Source of the DNA: Yaniella sp.
GTDB taxonomy: Bacteria > Actinomycetota > Actinomycetes > Actinomycetales > Micrococcaceae
Reading direction: 5' to 3'
Assembly: GCF_030453185.1 (NCBI RefSeq)
Contig: NZ_JAKDKW010000011.1
Span: 1-50,843 of the forward strand
Length of the DNA: 50,843 nucleotides
The notes beneath the pieces were generated by a model. That model was not told where the DNA came from, ran no database searches, and saw nothing but the letters and a program-made list of their open reading frames with translations. Below, piece after piece: positions 36,104 to 45,304 of this stretch (the first letter of the stretch is position 1; the number at the start of each line of letters is the position of its first letter). Made by a program: the position numbers and the translations under genes.

Positions 36104-37441
36104 TCAAGTTTTGGAAACCTCGGGGAGACCAGATCCAGCAAAGACGCCGACCAACCCGATGACGGCGAGAAATATCAGGGTCAAAAGCACGTGGAACGTC
36201 GCGAGCAATGAACTGATGCCCCCGACCACCAACAGCACGATACCCAGCGCCGTATTGGACACCGCTACATAGGTGGTACGTTGATCGCCTTCCGCCATAT
36301 CAACAACATACGTTTTGCGGCCCACACGAACACCAGTGTGCAACAGAGTCAGCAAGAAATACGCCGCGATGAACATGAGGTTGGTGAACCAGTTATCGCC
36401 CAGCACATCCGGAATAGCCGCTGCAATCACCACGAGGAGCAGGATTGTCGAGGCGACACCGGCTCCAATACTCATGAGTTGTTTACTCGACCGGTCCGCC
36501 ATCCGGCCAAATAAGCGACCACCGATCAGTGCTGCAATCCCCGAGGCCATAACGAATCCGCCGAGTCCGGCGAGACTATCCGCGCCGTATTGAATCGATA
36601 GGGTGACCATGAACGGCGGGCTCAGCGATGAGACCAATAATAAGCTGCGCACGGTAACAAAGTGTCGGAAAGGCTTATCGTCGCGGAGCAAACGATACAT
36701 CTGCACGAATGTATTCGTGGTCTCATCTGCGTCGTGGTCCGATGTGTTGTCTTGAGCTGTTTGCCGTGGTTCACGAATTCCGATGTACACCAGAGAAACA
36801 CCGACCCACAGTGCCGCCCCAATGGCCAGAAACCAGGCAAGCTGAACGTTTGAGAGCTCTTGGCCACCAAAAACTCGAATACCCAGCCCCAGGGTAATGG
36901 CGACAAAGCCAGCTGCCGTCGTTGCCAGACCGTTGAGCTGACCGCGTTCGCCTTTCGGAACGGTCCGGCCTTGAACGTCTTTGGACGAGATCGAGGAGAA
37001 GCACCTGCCCAGTGAGAAGACGAGCAGTGCGACGAGGATGCTAATACCGGCGGTGAGGCCCTCGGCCAGCGCAGCGATCAGTGCCATAGCGCCCACCGCA
37101 CTTGCCTGGATCAATGCCCCGGCAATAAACACCCACTTGCGGTACCGTATTCGCAGTACCAATGGTGTGATGAACGCTTGCGGCAGCATAGACCCGGCTT
37201 CGCGGATAGGCACCAGCAGTCCGGTGAGTGCCGCGGGCACGCCGAGTGCCGCGAAAAGCCACGGAAGTACGGTTGAGGCATTGACCATTTGGTCGCCCGA
37301 CGACTGCAATGCGTTGGCGGACACGATACGCATGCCATTCGACGCCACATGCGGGCGAACCTCCGAGGCCAGCTGGGCTTCGCCCTCGTGGTTCCTTTTC
37401 ATCAGACTCGAGTAGAGTTTCTCTATTTTGCTCACGACCAA
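36104..37441 (-). CDS. MFS transporter
   Basis: A 445-residue major facilitator superfamily carrier with about twelve hydrophobic segments. After a polar N-terminal region of about 40 residues the first helices (STVLPWLFAALGVPAALTGL) follow. The central loop FVQMYRLLRDDKPFRHFVTVR joins the halves, and GRLFGRMADRSSKQLM is the second-half loop motif. The substrate is unknown. The start is unsure: TTG 37441, GTG 37435 or ATG 37402, none with a strong ribosome site. Divergent from the Nei-type glycosylase; its own downstream neighbours are the SMR pair and ACR3-like carrier, forming a transport block. Confidence 0.78.
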   Translation of the reverse strand: MVVSKIEKLYSSLMKRNHEGEAQLASEVRPHVASNGMRIVSANALQSSGDQMVNASTVLPWLFAALGVPAALTGLLVPIREAGSMLPQAFITPLVLRIRYRKWVFIAGALIQASAVGAMALIAALAEGLTAGISILVALLVFSLGRCFSSISSKDVQGRTVPKGERGQLNGLATTAAGFVAITLGLGIRVFGGQELSNVQLAWFLAIGAALWVGVSLVYIGIREPRQTAQDNTSDHDADETTNTFVQMYRLLRDDKPFRHFVTVRSLLLVSSLSPPFMVTLSIQYGADSLAGLGGFVMASGIAALIGGRLFGRMADRSSKQLMSIGAGVASTILLLVVIAAAIPDVLGDNWFTNLMFIAAYFLLTLLHTGVRVGRKTYVVDMAEGDQRTTYVAVSNTALGIVLLVVGGISSLLATFHVLLTLIFLAVIGLVGVFAGSGLPEVSKT

Positions 37442-37552
37442 AGGTTAGTCTGCCACCGCTGGTTCAGCTAGGAAGCTTAGGCGAACCTACGCGAACTACA
37501 GTTGTAGCTGATCATACGATGACTCGACTGCATAATTATTTGGAGGTACGCG

Positions 37553-38476
37553 ATGCCAGAAGGCGACTCTCTTGTGCGGCTCGCCCACCGGTTACGGCCA
37601 GTCATGCAAGGCAGAACGCTACGGCACACCGATTTTCGAGTGCCCCGGCTAGCTGCCTTGAATCTGCAAGACTGGATCGTCAATGACGTCACCACAACCG
37701 GAAAATATCTGTCGATGAGCGTCCAAGCACCAGACCATGCTCCTGTCGACCGCCCCGAACTCATTGTCCTGTCGCATTTAGGGATGGACGGTTCCTGGCA
37801 GATCGATGCACAACCATCGCACCAAACTCGATGTATTTTCACCTTGGACGACCATCAAGTCCTGGGTTTCAGCCTTGCCACGCCAGAGGTGATTCCCTCT
37901 GACATCGCACACGACAAGTTGGCCTACCTTGGGCCTGATATTTTGGATCTCGGCTGGAACGACCCGAACACAGCAGATGCCCTGCGCTCTCAAGTGATCA
38001 GAAATTTCCGACAGGCGGCTGACCAACCCATTGCCACTGCTCTTCTCGATCAGCGCCTCGTGGCAGGCATCGGCAATATCTACCGCTGCGAGGTGTTGCT
38101 ACTGGCCCGTATCAGCCCGTACCGGACGATCTCCGAACTCACAGACGAACAACTCGCTGGGCTCATCGCGCTGTGCCATGACCTCATGACACTGAACATT
38201 CCACCGGTGGCAGAAGAGCAGAGCCGACGATCAACCGTCGATGTCCGTCCAGATCCAAGTGCTCCATTTGGCGTTCGGATCGCAGATGCAACTGAACGGG
38301 CTCGTGCACACGCTGACCGAAGGCGCCGTCGCGGCAACCCACCTGTGTACTGGGTGTACGGTCGACAGCGCGCCGGGTGTTTACGTTGCGGTCATCGGAT
38401 ACGAACCGATGCACTCGGCACTGGTCCAACAACTGAACGAAACGTTGCATGGTGCCCGAACTGTCAACGAGGTTGA
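37553..38476 (+). CDS. nei: Fpg/Nei family DNA glycosylase (endonuclease VIII-like)
   Basis: A 307-residue oxidised-base DNA glycosylase with lyase activity. The N-terminus MPEGDSLVRLAHRLRP carries the catalytic proline 2 and glutamate 3 after Met removal; the PEGD form points to Nei-type rather than Fpg (PELPE). The family lysine is in TTTGKYLSM. The helix-two-turn-helix QRLVAGIGNIYRCEVL and a C-terminal zinc finger with CLRCG and CPNCQ are visible. It closely resembles the mycobacterial Nei group. The ATG at 37553 follows a GGAGG-like site. It converges with the MMPL gene, two bases apart. Confidence 0.9.
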   Translation: MPEGDSLVRLAHRLRPVMQGRTLRHTDFRVPRLAALNLQDWIVNDVTTTGKYLSMSVQAPDHAPVDRPELIVLSHLGMDGSWQIDAQPSHQTRCIFTLDDHQVLGFSLATPEVIPSDIAHDKLAYLGPDILDLGWNDPNTADALRSQVIRNFRQAADQPIATALLDQRLVAGIGNIYRCEVLLLARISPYRTISELTDEQLAGLIALCHDLMTLNIPPVAEEQSRRSTVDVRPDPSAPFGVRIADATERARAHADRRRRRGNPPVYWVYGRQRAGCLRCGHRIRTDALGTGPTTERNVAWCPNCQRG

Positions 38477-38478
38477 AA

Positions 38479-40689
38479 TCACGAAGCATGTTTGCCTGAT
38501 TTCCGGCTGAGCTTGGAAGGCCACCATACGGTTCGGCCTATATCGTAGGTCAAAGCTGGCACTAAGAGCGAGCGGACTATAAAGGTATCGAGCAATACGC
38601 CAAAGGCCACGATAAATGCCAGCTGCACCAGGAAGAGAATCGGGATCACCGACAGTGCCGCAAACGTAGCAGCAAGCACCACTCCAGCCGAGGTGATCAC
38701 ACCACCGGTTACCGTCAGACCGCGCAGTACACCCTGTCGAGTGCCGTGTTTGAGGGACTCTTCTCGCACGCGGGTCATCAGGAAGATGTTGTAGTCGATA
38801 CCCAAGGCAACTAGGAAGACGAAACCAAACAGCGGGACCGCCGGGTCTGCACCAGGGAAGTCAAAGACGCCGTTGAATACTAATGCCGAAACGCCCATCG
38901 CCGTACCAAACGAAATCACCGTCGTCGCGACCAGCAATATTGGCGCCAAAATCGAACGCAGCAGGATCATGAGAATACCCAGAATGACGGCCAAGATGAT
39001 GGGAATAATGAGGTTCCGGTCATCAATTGAGGCGTCGATAGTATCGACGTCGGTTGCAGTGACACCGCCTACCATGGAGCTGGGGGCTGCTTCGTCGAGA
39101 TCAGTACGAAGTTCACGAACTGTTTCTGCCGCAGTCTGAGAGTCCGCGGCCGCTGTAAGCGTCGCCTGCATCAGGACATGTTCGTTGACCACCGTGGGTT
39201 CTGGTTCAGGCGTGCCCGGAGGACCAAAGGCTTCAATACCGTCCTCGGTTACCGGCGCCGTGCCACTTGGTGAGTCTTCCGCAGTAATCGAGACTTCTTC
39301 AATTTCTGTGTGAGCAAGCAGCACATTGGCTACTGTTTCACGTTCGTCTTCCGCTGCGATGACCTGGACTGGGCTTCCCGAACCTCCTGGGAAGTGTTCA
39401 CCAAGCACCTCTTGTCCATCGCGCGCGTCAGATTGACCGAGCACGAGTTCTGATTGTGCAACCCCGTCTGCCTTCAGTTGAGTTGCTCCTGCAGCACCGA
39501 CTAGCAGAATCAGCGTGGTCACAATCCAAATAGTTCGCGGACGTTTTTTGACCTTACGAGCGACGCCGGGCCAAAGTCCTTCGCCCGGAATGCCATGTTC
39601 GGCAACGACAATCTCGGGTTCGTATTTCACCCGTTTTGGCCAGAACGCACCACGCCCGAAGGCGAAGAGGATGGCGGGCAATAGCGTCAGCGCGGACAAC
39701 ATTGCAAAGACAATACCAATGGAGGCAATCGGGCCAAGCGTACTGTTGGATTTCAGATCGCTCAACAACAGCATCAACAAGCCAGCAATCACCGTGCTGC
39801 CCGACGCAAGAATGGGTTCGATCGAGCCTTTCACAGCACGCAAGGTTGCAGTCCACTTATCTGGGGTAGACCGCAGTTCTTCACGGTACCGGGCCACCAG
39901 CAACAGCGAATAGTCTGTCGCTGCACCGATCACCAGAATAAATAAAATACCCTGTGTCTGCCCGCTGAGCAGGACGACTTCCCATTTGGCCAGCCACCAG
40001 ACCGTCAAGAGAGCCGCACATAATGCGAAGAGGCTGGTTGATAACACGGCAATTGGCAAAAGGAACGACCGATAAACGACGATCAAGATAATAAAAACCG
40101 CAGCCAAAGCTACGGCCAACAGCAACCCATCAATGCCGGCAAATGCTGCCGTGAGGTCCGCAGTAAATCCTGCAGGGCCGGTTACATAGACGCTGAGCTC
40201 GTCCGGCACACTGGAGTCGAGTTCGTCACCAACCTGTGCGACAACATCACCAGTGTCGGCCTCAGAGTTAATCGGCACAAACGCTTGTACTGCCAAGCCA
40301 TCATCCGAGGGTACTGCCGGAGAAACCTCATCATCAACACCCTGAATATCTGGCAGGGTTTCTAAGATCTGGGAGATCTCTTCCAACTGGTCATCGGTAA
40401 TTTCAGTTTCACTGGCAAAGACTGTGACCGCTGGGAGGCTATCGGATTCAGTGAATTCACCCTGGAGCTCTTGCACCTGCGTCGCATCAGCGGACTCTGG
40501 CAGGAACGTCGTCGGATCATTTGAAGAGACTTCGTTGACCTTGCCAAAGTATGGTCCGCCAATACCCGCTGCAGTGAGCCATACCAAGATCAGCACTGCG
40601 GGAAGCAAGACGCGTAACCACTTCGGTGCTCCTGCTCGTGCAGCATCTTTTCGCACAGGAGATTTCGCGGTCGTCGATCCCTGGTTCAT
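38479..40689 (-). CDS. MMPL/RND family transporter
   Basis: A 736-residue exporter of the MMPL branch of the RND superfamily. It has two repeats, each with one helix, a large extracytoplasmic domain and a group of five to six helices; the proton-relay region DYSLLLVARYREEL (first half) and DYNIFLMTRVREES (second half) is clear. Family members export lipids, drugs or peptides. The frame begins with TTG 40701, but ATG 40689 is more likely. It is divergent from a MarR-type regulator that probably controls it. Confidence 0.9.
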   Translation of the reverse strand: MNQGSTTAKSPVRKDAARAGAPKWLRVLLPAVLILVWLTAAGIGGPYFGKVNEVSSNDPTTFLPESADATQVQELQGEFTESDSLPAVTVFASETEITDDQLEEISQILETLPDIQGVDDEVSPAVPSDDGLAVQAFVPINSEADTGDVVAQVGDELDSSVPDELSVYVTGPAGFTADLTAAFAGIDGLLLAVALAAVFIILIVVYRSFLLPIAVLSTSLFALCAALLTVWWLAKWEVVLLSGQTQGILFILVIGAATDYSLLLVARYREELRSTPDKWTATLRAVKGSIEPILASGSTVIAGLLMLLLSDLKSNSTLGPIASIGIVFAMLSALTLLPAILFAFGRGAFWPKRVKYEPEIVVAEHGIPGEGLWPGVARKVKKRPRTIWIVTTLILLVGAAGATQLKADGVAQSELVLGQSDARDGQEVLGEHFPGGSGSPVQVIAAEDERETVANVLLAHTEIEEVSITAEDSPSGTAPVTEDGIEAFGPPGTPEPEPTVVNEHVLMQATLTAAADSQTAAETVRELRTDLDEAAPSSMVGGVTATDVDTIDASIDDRNLIIPIILAVILGILMILLRSILAPILLVATTVISFGTAMGVSALVFNGVFDFPGADPAVPLFGFVFLVALGIDYNIFLMTRVREESLKHGTRQGVLRGLTVTGGVITSAGVVLAATFAALSVIPILFLVQLAFIVAFGVLLDTFIVRSLLVPALTYDIGRTVWWPSKLSRKSGKHAS

Positions 40690-40765
40690 GATGATGTCCA
40701 ATCACAAGTATTGTGTAGTGGTTAGCAGGACGCAATTATGGTGATCCGATGCAGGCTTTCGAAAA

Positions 40766-40808
40766 TTACCACAATTAGTAACCAAGGATATACTACTAGC
40801 CAAGCTAG
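40766..40808 (+). promoter_or_regulatory. marR promoter with overlapping palindromic operator
   Basis: TTACCA (40766-40771) and TATACT (40789-40794) are 17 bases apart, a good promoter for the MarR gene. CTAGC (40796-40800) and GCTAG (40804-40808) form a palindrome around CAA, sitting just after the -10 box and over the start point. This fits self-repression by a MarR dimer; the same region lies upstream of the divergent MMPL gene. Confidence 0.65.
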
Positions 40809-40846
40809 CTATATTGCTAATGCTGCAGAGAGGGAGAGACTTTTGT

Positions 40847-41425
40847 ATGGTCGACATACCGGACGAATCACACAAGATGCCCTGGAACATCTATTCGGTG
40901 GATGCGTCTGACCCCGACGCCAAGCTCGTCGACCGCGAACATTACTCAACCGCAGAAATTCACCAGGTTGATGAACTCATGGCAGCATTGGCTCAGTTAC
41001 GGGCGGTAGAGCAGCAGCTCTCGGATGCCTCTCAACGCTATATGCGCCTGGGACAAACCGATATGAAAGCCCTGCATTTTCTCATTGTCTGCAAAAACAC
41101 GGGCACTATTCCAACTGCTGGGGCCATTGCCGCCCACCTCGAGATTTCCACTGCTTCAACAACCAAACTGTTGGACCGGCTCGAAGCAAACGGACATATT
41201 CTTCGATCCCCACACCCAAAAGATCGACGCGCATTGGCTATCTCCATAACGGACAAGACGCATGCGACTGCGGTGGAAACCATCGGGCGGCAACAAGCCA
41301 AACGCTTCAACGCTGCCGCACGACTCACGAGTCAGCAACGCGACGTCGTCACGAATTTCCTCAGGGACATGGCCAAAGAGATCACGCTTGGCGATGGTCA
41401 GTGGAACGGGCTCGAAGAACAGTAG
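40847..41425 (+). CDS. MarR family transcriptional regulator
   Basis: A 192-residue MarR-type winged-helix regulator. The DNA-binding region runs QTDMKALHFLIVCKNTG, then AIAAHLEISTASTTKLLDRLEANGHI and the wing RSPHPKDRRALAISIT (given in parts). The roughly 50 residues before it are acidic and longer than usual. ATG 40847 is chosen for the GGGAGAG site eight bases upstream; the open frame goes back to TTG 40814. Divergent from the MMPL exporter, so the likely role is to repress it until a toxic compound or lipid binds. Confidence 0.88.
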   Translation: MVDIPDESHKMPWNIYSVDASDPDAKLVDREHYSTAEIHQVDELMAALAQLRAVEQQLSDASQRYMRLGQTDMKALHFLIVCKNTGTIPTAGAIAAHLEISTASTTKLLDRLEANGHILRSPHPKDRRALAISITDKTHATAVETIGRQQAKRFNAAARLTSQQRDVVTNFLRDMAKEITLGDGQWNGLEEQ

Positions 41426-41456
41426 CGCGTTGAGATCTGGAGCTAAAAACTTTCAA

Positions 41457-43256
41457 CTAGCCAAGCTGTTCAGATAACTCCAGCCAGCGTTCCTCCAACT
41501 CATCTACTTCGGATTCGATGTTTCCAAGTTCTGCCCCCAGCTTTTGCATTCCTTCGTAGTCGCTTTGATCGTGCGCCGCCAACTGCTGTTGCACGCGATC
41601 AATTTGTTCACCGTGTTTTTCAAGTTTGCGTTCGATTGCTGATACTTCTTTTTGGGCTGCCCTGCGCTCTGCACCGTTCAGTGCGCTAGCATCCTGGGAT
41701 TTCTTCTCTGTCTCGGAAGGAGCTTGCATCGGCTGAGCACCTTGCGAGTGCCCCTGGTGTTGTGCCAACCGAAGGTACTCGTCGACGCCGCCAGGAACGT
41801 GGCGTAACTTGCCACCCAAAATGGCATATTGCTGGTCCGTGACACGCTCCAGCAAGTAACGGTCGTGTGAAACGACGATCAGTGTGCCAGGCCAGGAATC
41901 AAGCAGATCTTCCATGGCAGTCAGCATATCGGAATCCACATCGTTCGTCGGCTCGTCAAGCACGATCACGTTCGGTTCACTCAGGAGAAGCAGCAATAAC
42001 TGCAGTCGACGTTTCTGACCACCAGACAGTTCGCTCACCCTGGACGAAAGGTGTTCCCGGCGGAACCGGAGACGTTCCAAAAGTTGGGCCGGGGTATGGT
42101 CTTTGCCGTCAATATTAAACGTTGTTTTCGTATTCGCCAGGACTTCACGAACACGGTCGGCCCCAATTTTTTCCAGTTGGGAGAATTGTTGGTCCAGCAT
42201 ACCGATCCGAACCGTCTTACCGTGCTTAACACGACCCTCGGTCGGTTCGACATCTCCCGTCACCAGACCAAGCAGTGTGGATTTTCCTGCACCGTTGGCT
42301 CCGAGAATGCCGGTCCGCTCCCCCGGGCCAAGACGCCATGTGATATTACGCAACACTTTGCGCTCCCCGAAGCTCACGCTGACATTCTCAATATCGACGA
42401 CGTCTTTGCCCAGGCGGGATACCGCAAGGCGTTTGAGTTCGATGGCATCCCGTACCGGTGGAACATCTTCGATCAGCTGGTTTGCTGCATCAACGCGGAA
42501 TTTTGGCTTGGAGGTTCTGGCCGGGGCACCACGGCGCAACCAGGCCAGTTCTTTACGTAGGATATTTTGGCGTTTGGCTTCACTGGCTGCTGCCATGCGG
42601 TCACGTTCGACACGTTGCAAGACATACGCTGCATAGCCACCTTCGAAGGGGTCGACGATACCATCGTGAACTTCCCAAGTCTGGTTACAGACCTCATCCA
42701 AGAACCACCTATCGTGAGTGATCACCAACAGACCGCCGGCATTGTGTGCCCATCGCCGTTTCACATGCTCGGCCAACCAGGAGATGCCTTCGACGTCCAG
42801 GTGGTTCGTTGGTTCATCAAGGGCCAGAATATCCCAATCACCGATCAGCAACTTAGCTAGCCCGACGCGACGACGTTGGCCACCGGATAGAGAACCTACC
42901 GGAGCATCCCATTCGAGGTCTGCGACGAGGCCACGAATCACGTCCCGGATTTTCGCATCCCCGGCCCACTCGTGCTCGGCCAGATCACCGACAACCGCCT
43001 GGCCCACAGGCAAGGCTGGGTCGAGGGTATCGGCCTGGTCGAGCATGCCAATCGTCGTATCGCTGCGAACGGTAACCTGACCCCAGTCAGGTTCGAGACG
43101 CCCAGTCAGCAGTTTCATCAGCGTGGACTTGCCATCACCGTTGCGTCCTACGATGCCGATGCGATCTCCTGCGGAGACTCCCATCGTGACCGATTCGAGC
43201 ACTTTTTGGGTGGGATATTCAAAGTGAAGGGCTTCTGCCCCTAAAAGATGAGCCAT
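41457..43256 (-). CDS. ABC-F ATPase, Uup-like
   Basis: A 599-residue soluble ATPase with two ABC domains and no membrane segment. Walker A motifs are GIVGRNGDGKST (first) and GILGANGAGKST (second); signatures are LSGGQRRRVGLAKLL and LSGGQKRRLQLL. A linker joins the domains and a C-terminal coiled coil of about 80 residues (rich in E, K and Q) is typical of the Uup subgroup. ABC-F proteins act at the ribosome or, for Uup, in DNA repair-linked processes; antibiotic resistance members also exist. ATG 43256 (MAHLLGAEAL) is preferred over ATG 43268 because the family starts this way. Confidence 0.9.
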   Translation of the reverse strand: MAHLLGAEALHFEYPTQKVLESVTMGVSAGDRIGIVGRNGDGKSTLMKLLTGRLEPDWGQVTVRSDTTIGMLDQADTLDPALPVGQAVVGDLAEHEWAGDAKIRDVIRGLVADLEWDAPVGSLSGGQRRRVGLAKLLIGDWDILALDEPTNHLDVEGISWLAEHVKRRWAHNAGGLLVITHDRWFLDEVCNQTWEVHDGIVDPFEGGYAAYVLQRVERDRMAAASEAKRQNILRKELAWLRRGAPARTSKPKFRVDAANQLIEDVPPVRDAIELKRLAVSRLGKDVVDIENVSVSFGERKVLRNITWRLGPGERTGILGANGAGKSTLLGLVTGDVEPTEGRVKHGKTVRIGMLDQQFSQLEKIGADRVREVLANTKTTFNIDGKDHTPAQLLERLRFRREHLSSRVSELSGGQKRRLQLLLLLLSEPNVIVLDEPTNDVDSDMLTAMEDLLDSWPGTLIVVSHDRYLLERVTDQQYAILGGKLRHVPGGVDEYLRLAQHQGHSQGAQPMQAPSETEKKSQDASALNGAERRAAQKEVSAIERKLEKHGEQIDRVQQQLAAHDQSDYEGMQKLGAELGNIESEVDELEERWLELSEQLG

Positions 43257-43329
43257 AACGTGAACCATGTTAGTTCACCGGCTGCACAACAGCTCGCGCA
43301 TTCGTTGAGAGCACGACTGAGCCTCGTCT

Positions 43330-44298
43330 TTAGAGCAGGTGTGCGCCGGCGACTGGACCAGATTCTGCAACGGCCGAGATCTCCATACGCTGTTCGAAAC
43401 GTTCAGCCAACTCGGTGGCGGCACTGATGCTTTCAGCGAGAAATACCAGTGAGGGTCCACGATCAATAGTTTGGGCGGCCAGCGCGCCTTCACCCATGCC
43501 GGCGGTCAGCCAGTCATTGTGCTCTGGCAAGATGCTGACCAGCGCGGGTTGGAAATCGTTGTGCATCATCAGCGCCAGTTGGCTAGCATCTCCGCGCGCT
43601 ACAGACTGGACGAGTTCTGGATCGAACTCTAGTTGACTGCGATCCGGTACGTCATTTTTCGCCTGCCGGAGCATATGTACTTGTTGAAACATCTCGGCTT
43701 CATCCAAATCTGCTGCCGCAGGTACAAGCACCATGGCAACTTCTGAATGGACTAACACCGGTGTCACTAGCCCCTCGGTCGCATCGACATGAGTGATGAC
43801 GGCTCCCCCGGTAATAGATTCGGCAACACCGTCGCCAACCCGTTGGGCAATGCGCCCTAGCTCTTCACGCGCAATGGAGGCATCCCAGAGCCCAGCCAAC
43901 GCGACTAACACGGCGGCAGCTGCTGCGGCAGTTCCACCCAAATGGGTCTCGAACGGTATGTGCTTTTGGATTGTAATGTCGAGTCCGGATGCAGCCTTGG
44001 ACCGGCTTAAATGCTGTCGCAGTTCATCAACCGCACGAAATATATACACCAAGTCACCATGCGGGACGTCTGCATAATCGATGAGCGTCTGGGCCGCATC
44101 CTCGAAGCTGACGAGCACCTCTTGATCCTCGCGCATCCGAATGGTCGCGATGTCGTAACGCGAGACTGCCAATTTCAAGCTGAGCACAGCTGGGTCCTGA
44201 AAGTCGTTGGGTTCCCCAACTTGGTTCGTCACCGACACCATAGCCGGAGCTTGCGCTGTGACGGCCGATTGTTCGTCGTATTCAAGTTGTGCGCTCAT
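43330..44298 (-). CDS. ispE: Degenerate IspE-like protein (GHMP kinase fold, catalytic residues lost)
   Basis: A 322-residue homologue of 4-diphosphocytidyl-2-C-methylerythritol kinase, recognised by position after ksgA, overall length and the C-terminal GPVAGAHLL ending. The active IspE features are missing: the N-terminal APxK lysine is Met20 (APAMVSV), the GYH motif is gone, the ATP loop GGGSADAA is GGTAAAAA (121-128), the catalytic aspartate of ADVPF is Gly157 (VGDGVAES), and SGSGP is IDRGPS (278-283). The frame is intact and overlaps ksgA by four bases (ATGA), so it is kept as a gene. It probably lacks kinase activity; another role is possible. Confidence 0.8.
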   Translation of the reverse strand: MSAQLEYDEQSAVTAQAPAMVSVTNQVGEPNDFQDPAVLSLKLAVSRYDIATIRMREDQEVLVSFEDAAQTLIDYADVPHGDLVYIFRAVDELRQHLSRSKAASGLDITIQKHIPFETHLGGTAAAAAAVLVALAGLWDASIAREELGRIAQRVGDGVAESITGGAVITHVDATEGLVTPVLVHSEVAMVLVPAAADLDEAEMFQQVHMLRQAKNDVPDRSQLEFDPELVQSVARGDASQLALMMHNDFQPALVSILPEHNDWLTAGMGEGALAAQTIDRGPSLVFLAESISAATELAERFEQRMEISAVAESGPVAGAHLL

Positions 44299-45191
44299 TG
44301 TGCTTCCCTTTGCTGTTTGTGCTCGGCAATCCGGGCGAAGTCTTCTACCGCAAGGACTTCCCCGCGTGCTTTAGGATCGACGTCGGCAGCTACCAATATT
44401 TCCTCGGCTGCAGCACCTGACCCAGCCCATTTACTCAAGGCTGCACGAAGTGTTTTGCGGCGCTGAGCAAATGCTGTGTCGATGACTTCAAAGACTTGTT
44501 TACGGGTAGCCGTGGTAACCGGAGGCTGACGTGCGGTGAAATGCACGAGGCCGGAGGTTATTCGTGGTGCTGGCCAAAACACTTTCGTCCCCACGCTTCC
44601 TGCTGAGGTCGCTTCGGCATACCAGGCCATCTTCACGGACGGTACGCCGTAAATTTTGGAGCCCGGCCCTGCAACGATGCGTTCTGCTACTTCTTGTTGC
44701 ACCATGATCAGACCGTGTTGAATACTTGGGAGTTCCGCCAGAATGTGCAGCATGACCGGTACAGCCACGTTATACGGCAGGTTTGCCACAATGGCACTTG
44801 GAGGACCATCAGCGCTCGCAGGCATTGACTCTATGATTTCGTCGTGACTGATTCGCAAAGCGTCCGCCTCGACCACGGAAAGTCGTTCCACACTATCCGG
44901 ACGCCACTGCTCAATGGTGGTCGCCAAACGGTTGGCCACCGGTGGGTCAATTTCAATCGCGGTCACTGCCTGTGCTGCATCCAGAATGCCCAGGGTTAGT
45001 GATCCGAGGCCCGGCCCAATTTCTAGGACATGTTCGGTTGTCTCAAGGTTTGCGGCACCAACGATCCGTCGGATCGTGTTGGGGTCGATCACATAGTTTT
45101 GACCCAACGTTTTCGTTGGTCGCAAGTCGAGGATATCGGCAAGTTGGCGGATATCGGAGGCAGATAAGAGAGCAGGATGTTGTGAAGTCAC
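44295..45191 (-). CDS. rsmA: 16S rRNA dimethyladenosine transferase
   Basis: A 298-residue KsgA/RsmA that dimethylates two adjacent adenosines near the 3' end of 16S rRNA with S-adenosylmethionine. SAM-binding motif I is VLEIGPGLGSLTLG, and the catalytic motif is VANLPYNVAVPVM. The N-terminus LRPTKTLGQNYVID is conserved. The start is GTG at 45191. It lies between the rpf gene and the ispE-like gene, the usual actinobacterial order, and shares the ATGA overlap with the latter. Confidence 0.95.
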   Translation of the reverse strand: MTSQHPALLSASDIRQLADILDLRPTKTLGQNYVIDPNTIRRIVGAANLETTEHVLEIGPGLGSLTLGILDAAQAVTAIEIDPPVANRLATTIEQWRPDSVERLSVVEADALRISHDEIIESMPASADGPPSAIVANLPYNVAVPVMLHILAELPSIQHGLIMVQQEVAERIVAGPGSKIYGVPSVKMAWYAEATSAGSVGTKVFWPAPRITSGLVHFTARQPPVTTATRKQVFEVIDTAFAQRRKTLRAALSKWAGSGAAAEEILVAADVDPKARGEVLAVEDFARIAEHKQQREAQ

Positions 45192-45237
45192 GGTGCCATC
45201 TTAGTCTGTGCCCAGCTCAACCGGTGAGTTAAACACC

Positions 45238-45272
45238 TCGGTCCGGAATCTCACGTGGAGATTCCGGACCGA
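45238..45272 (-). terminator. Probable terminator between rpf and rsmA
   Basis: A perfect 15-bp stem, arms 45238-45252 (core CGGTCCGGAATCTC) and 45258-45272, with a 5-base loop. On the minus strand it is followed by GGTGTTTAAC, a weak T-tract. It lies 33 bases beyond the rpf stop. Confidence 0.7.
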
Positions 45273-45304
45273 ATACATTTTCAGCTTATGAAACTATGTG
45301 GTGT

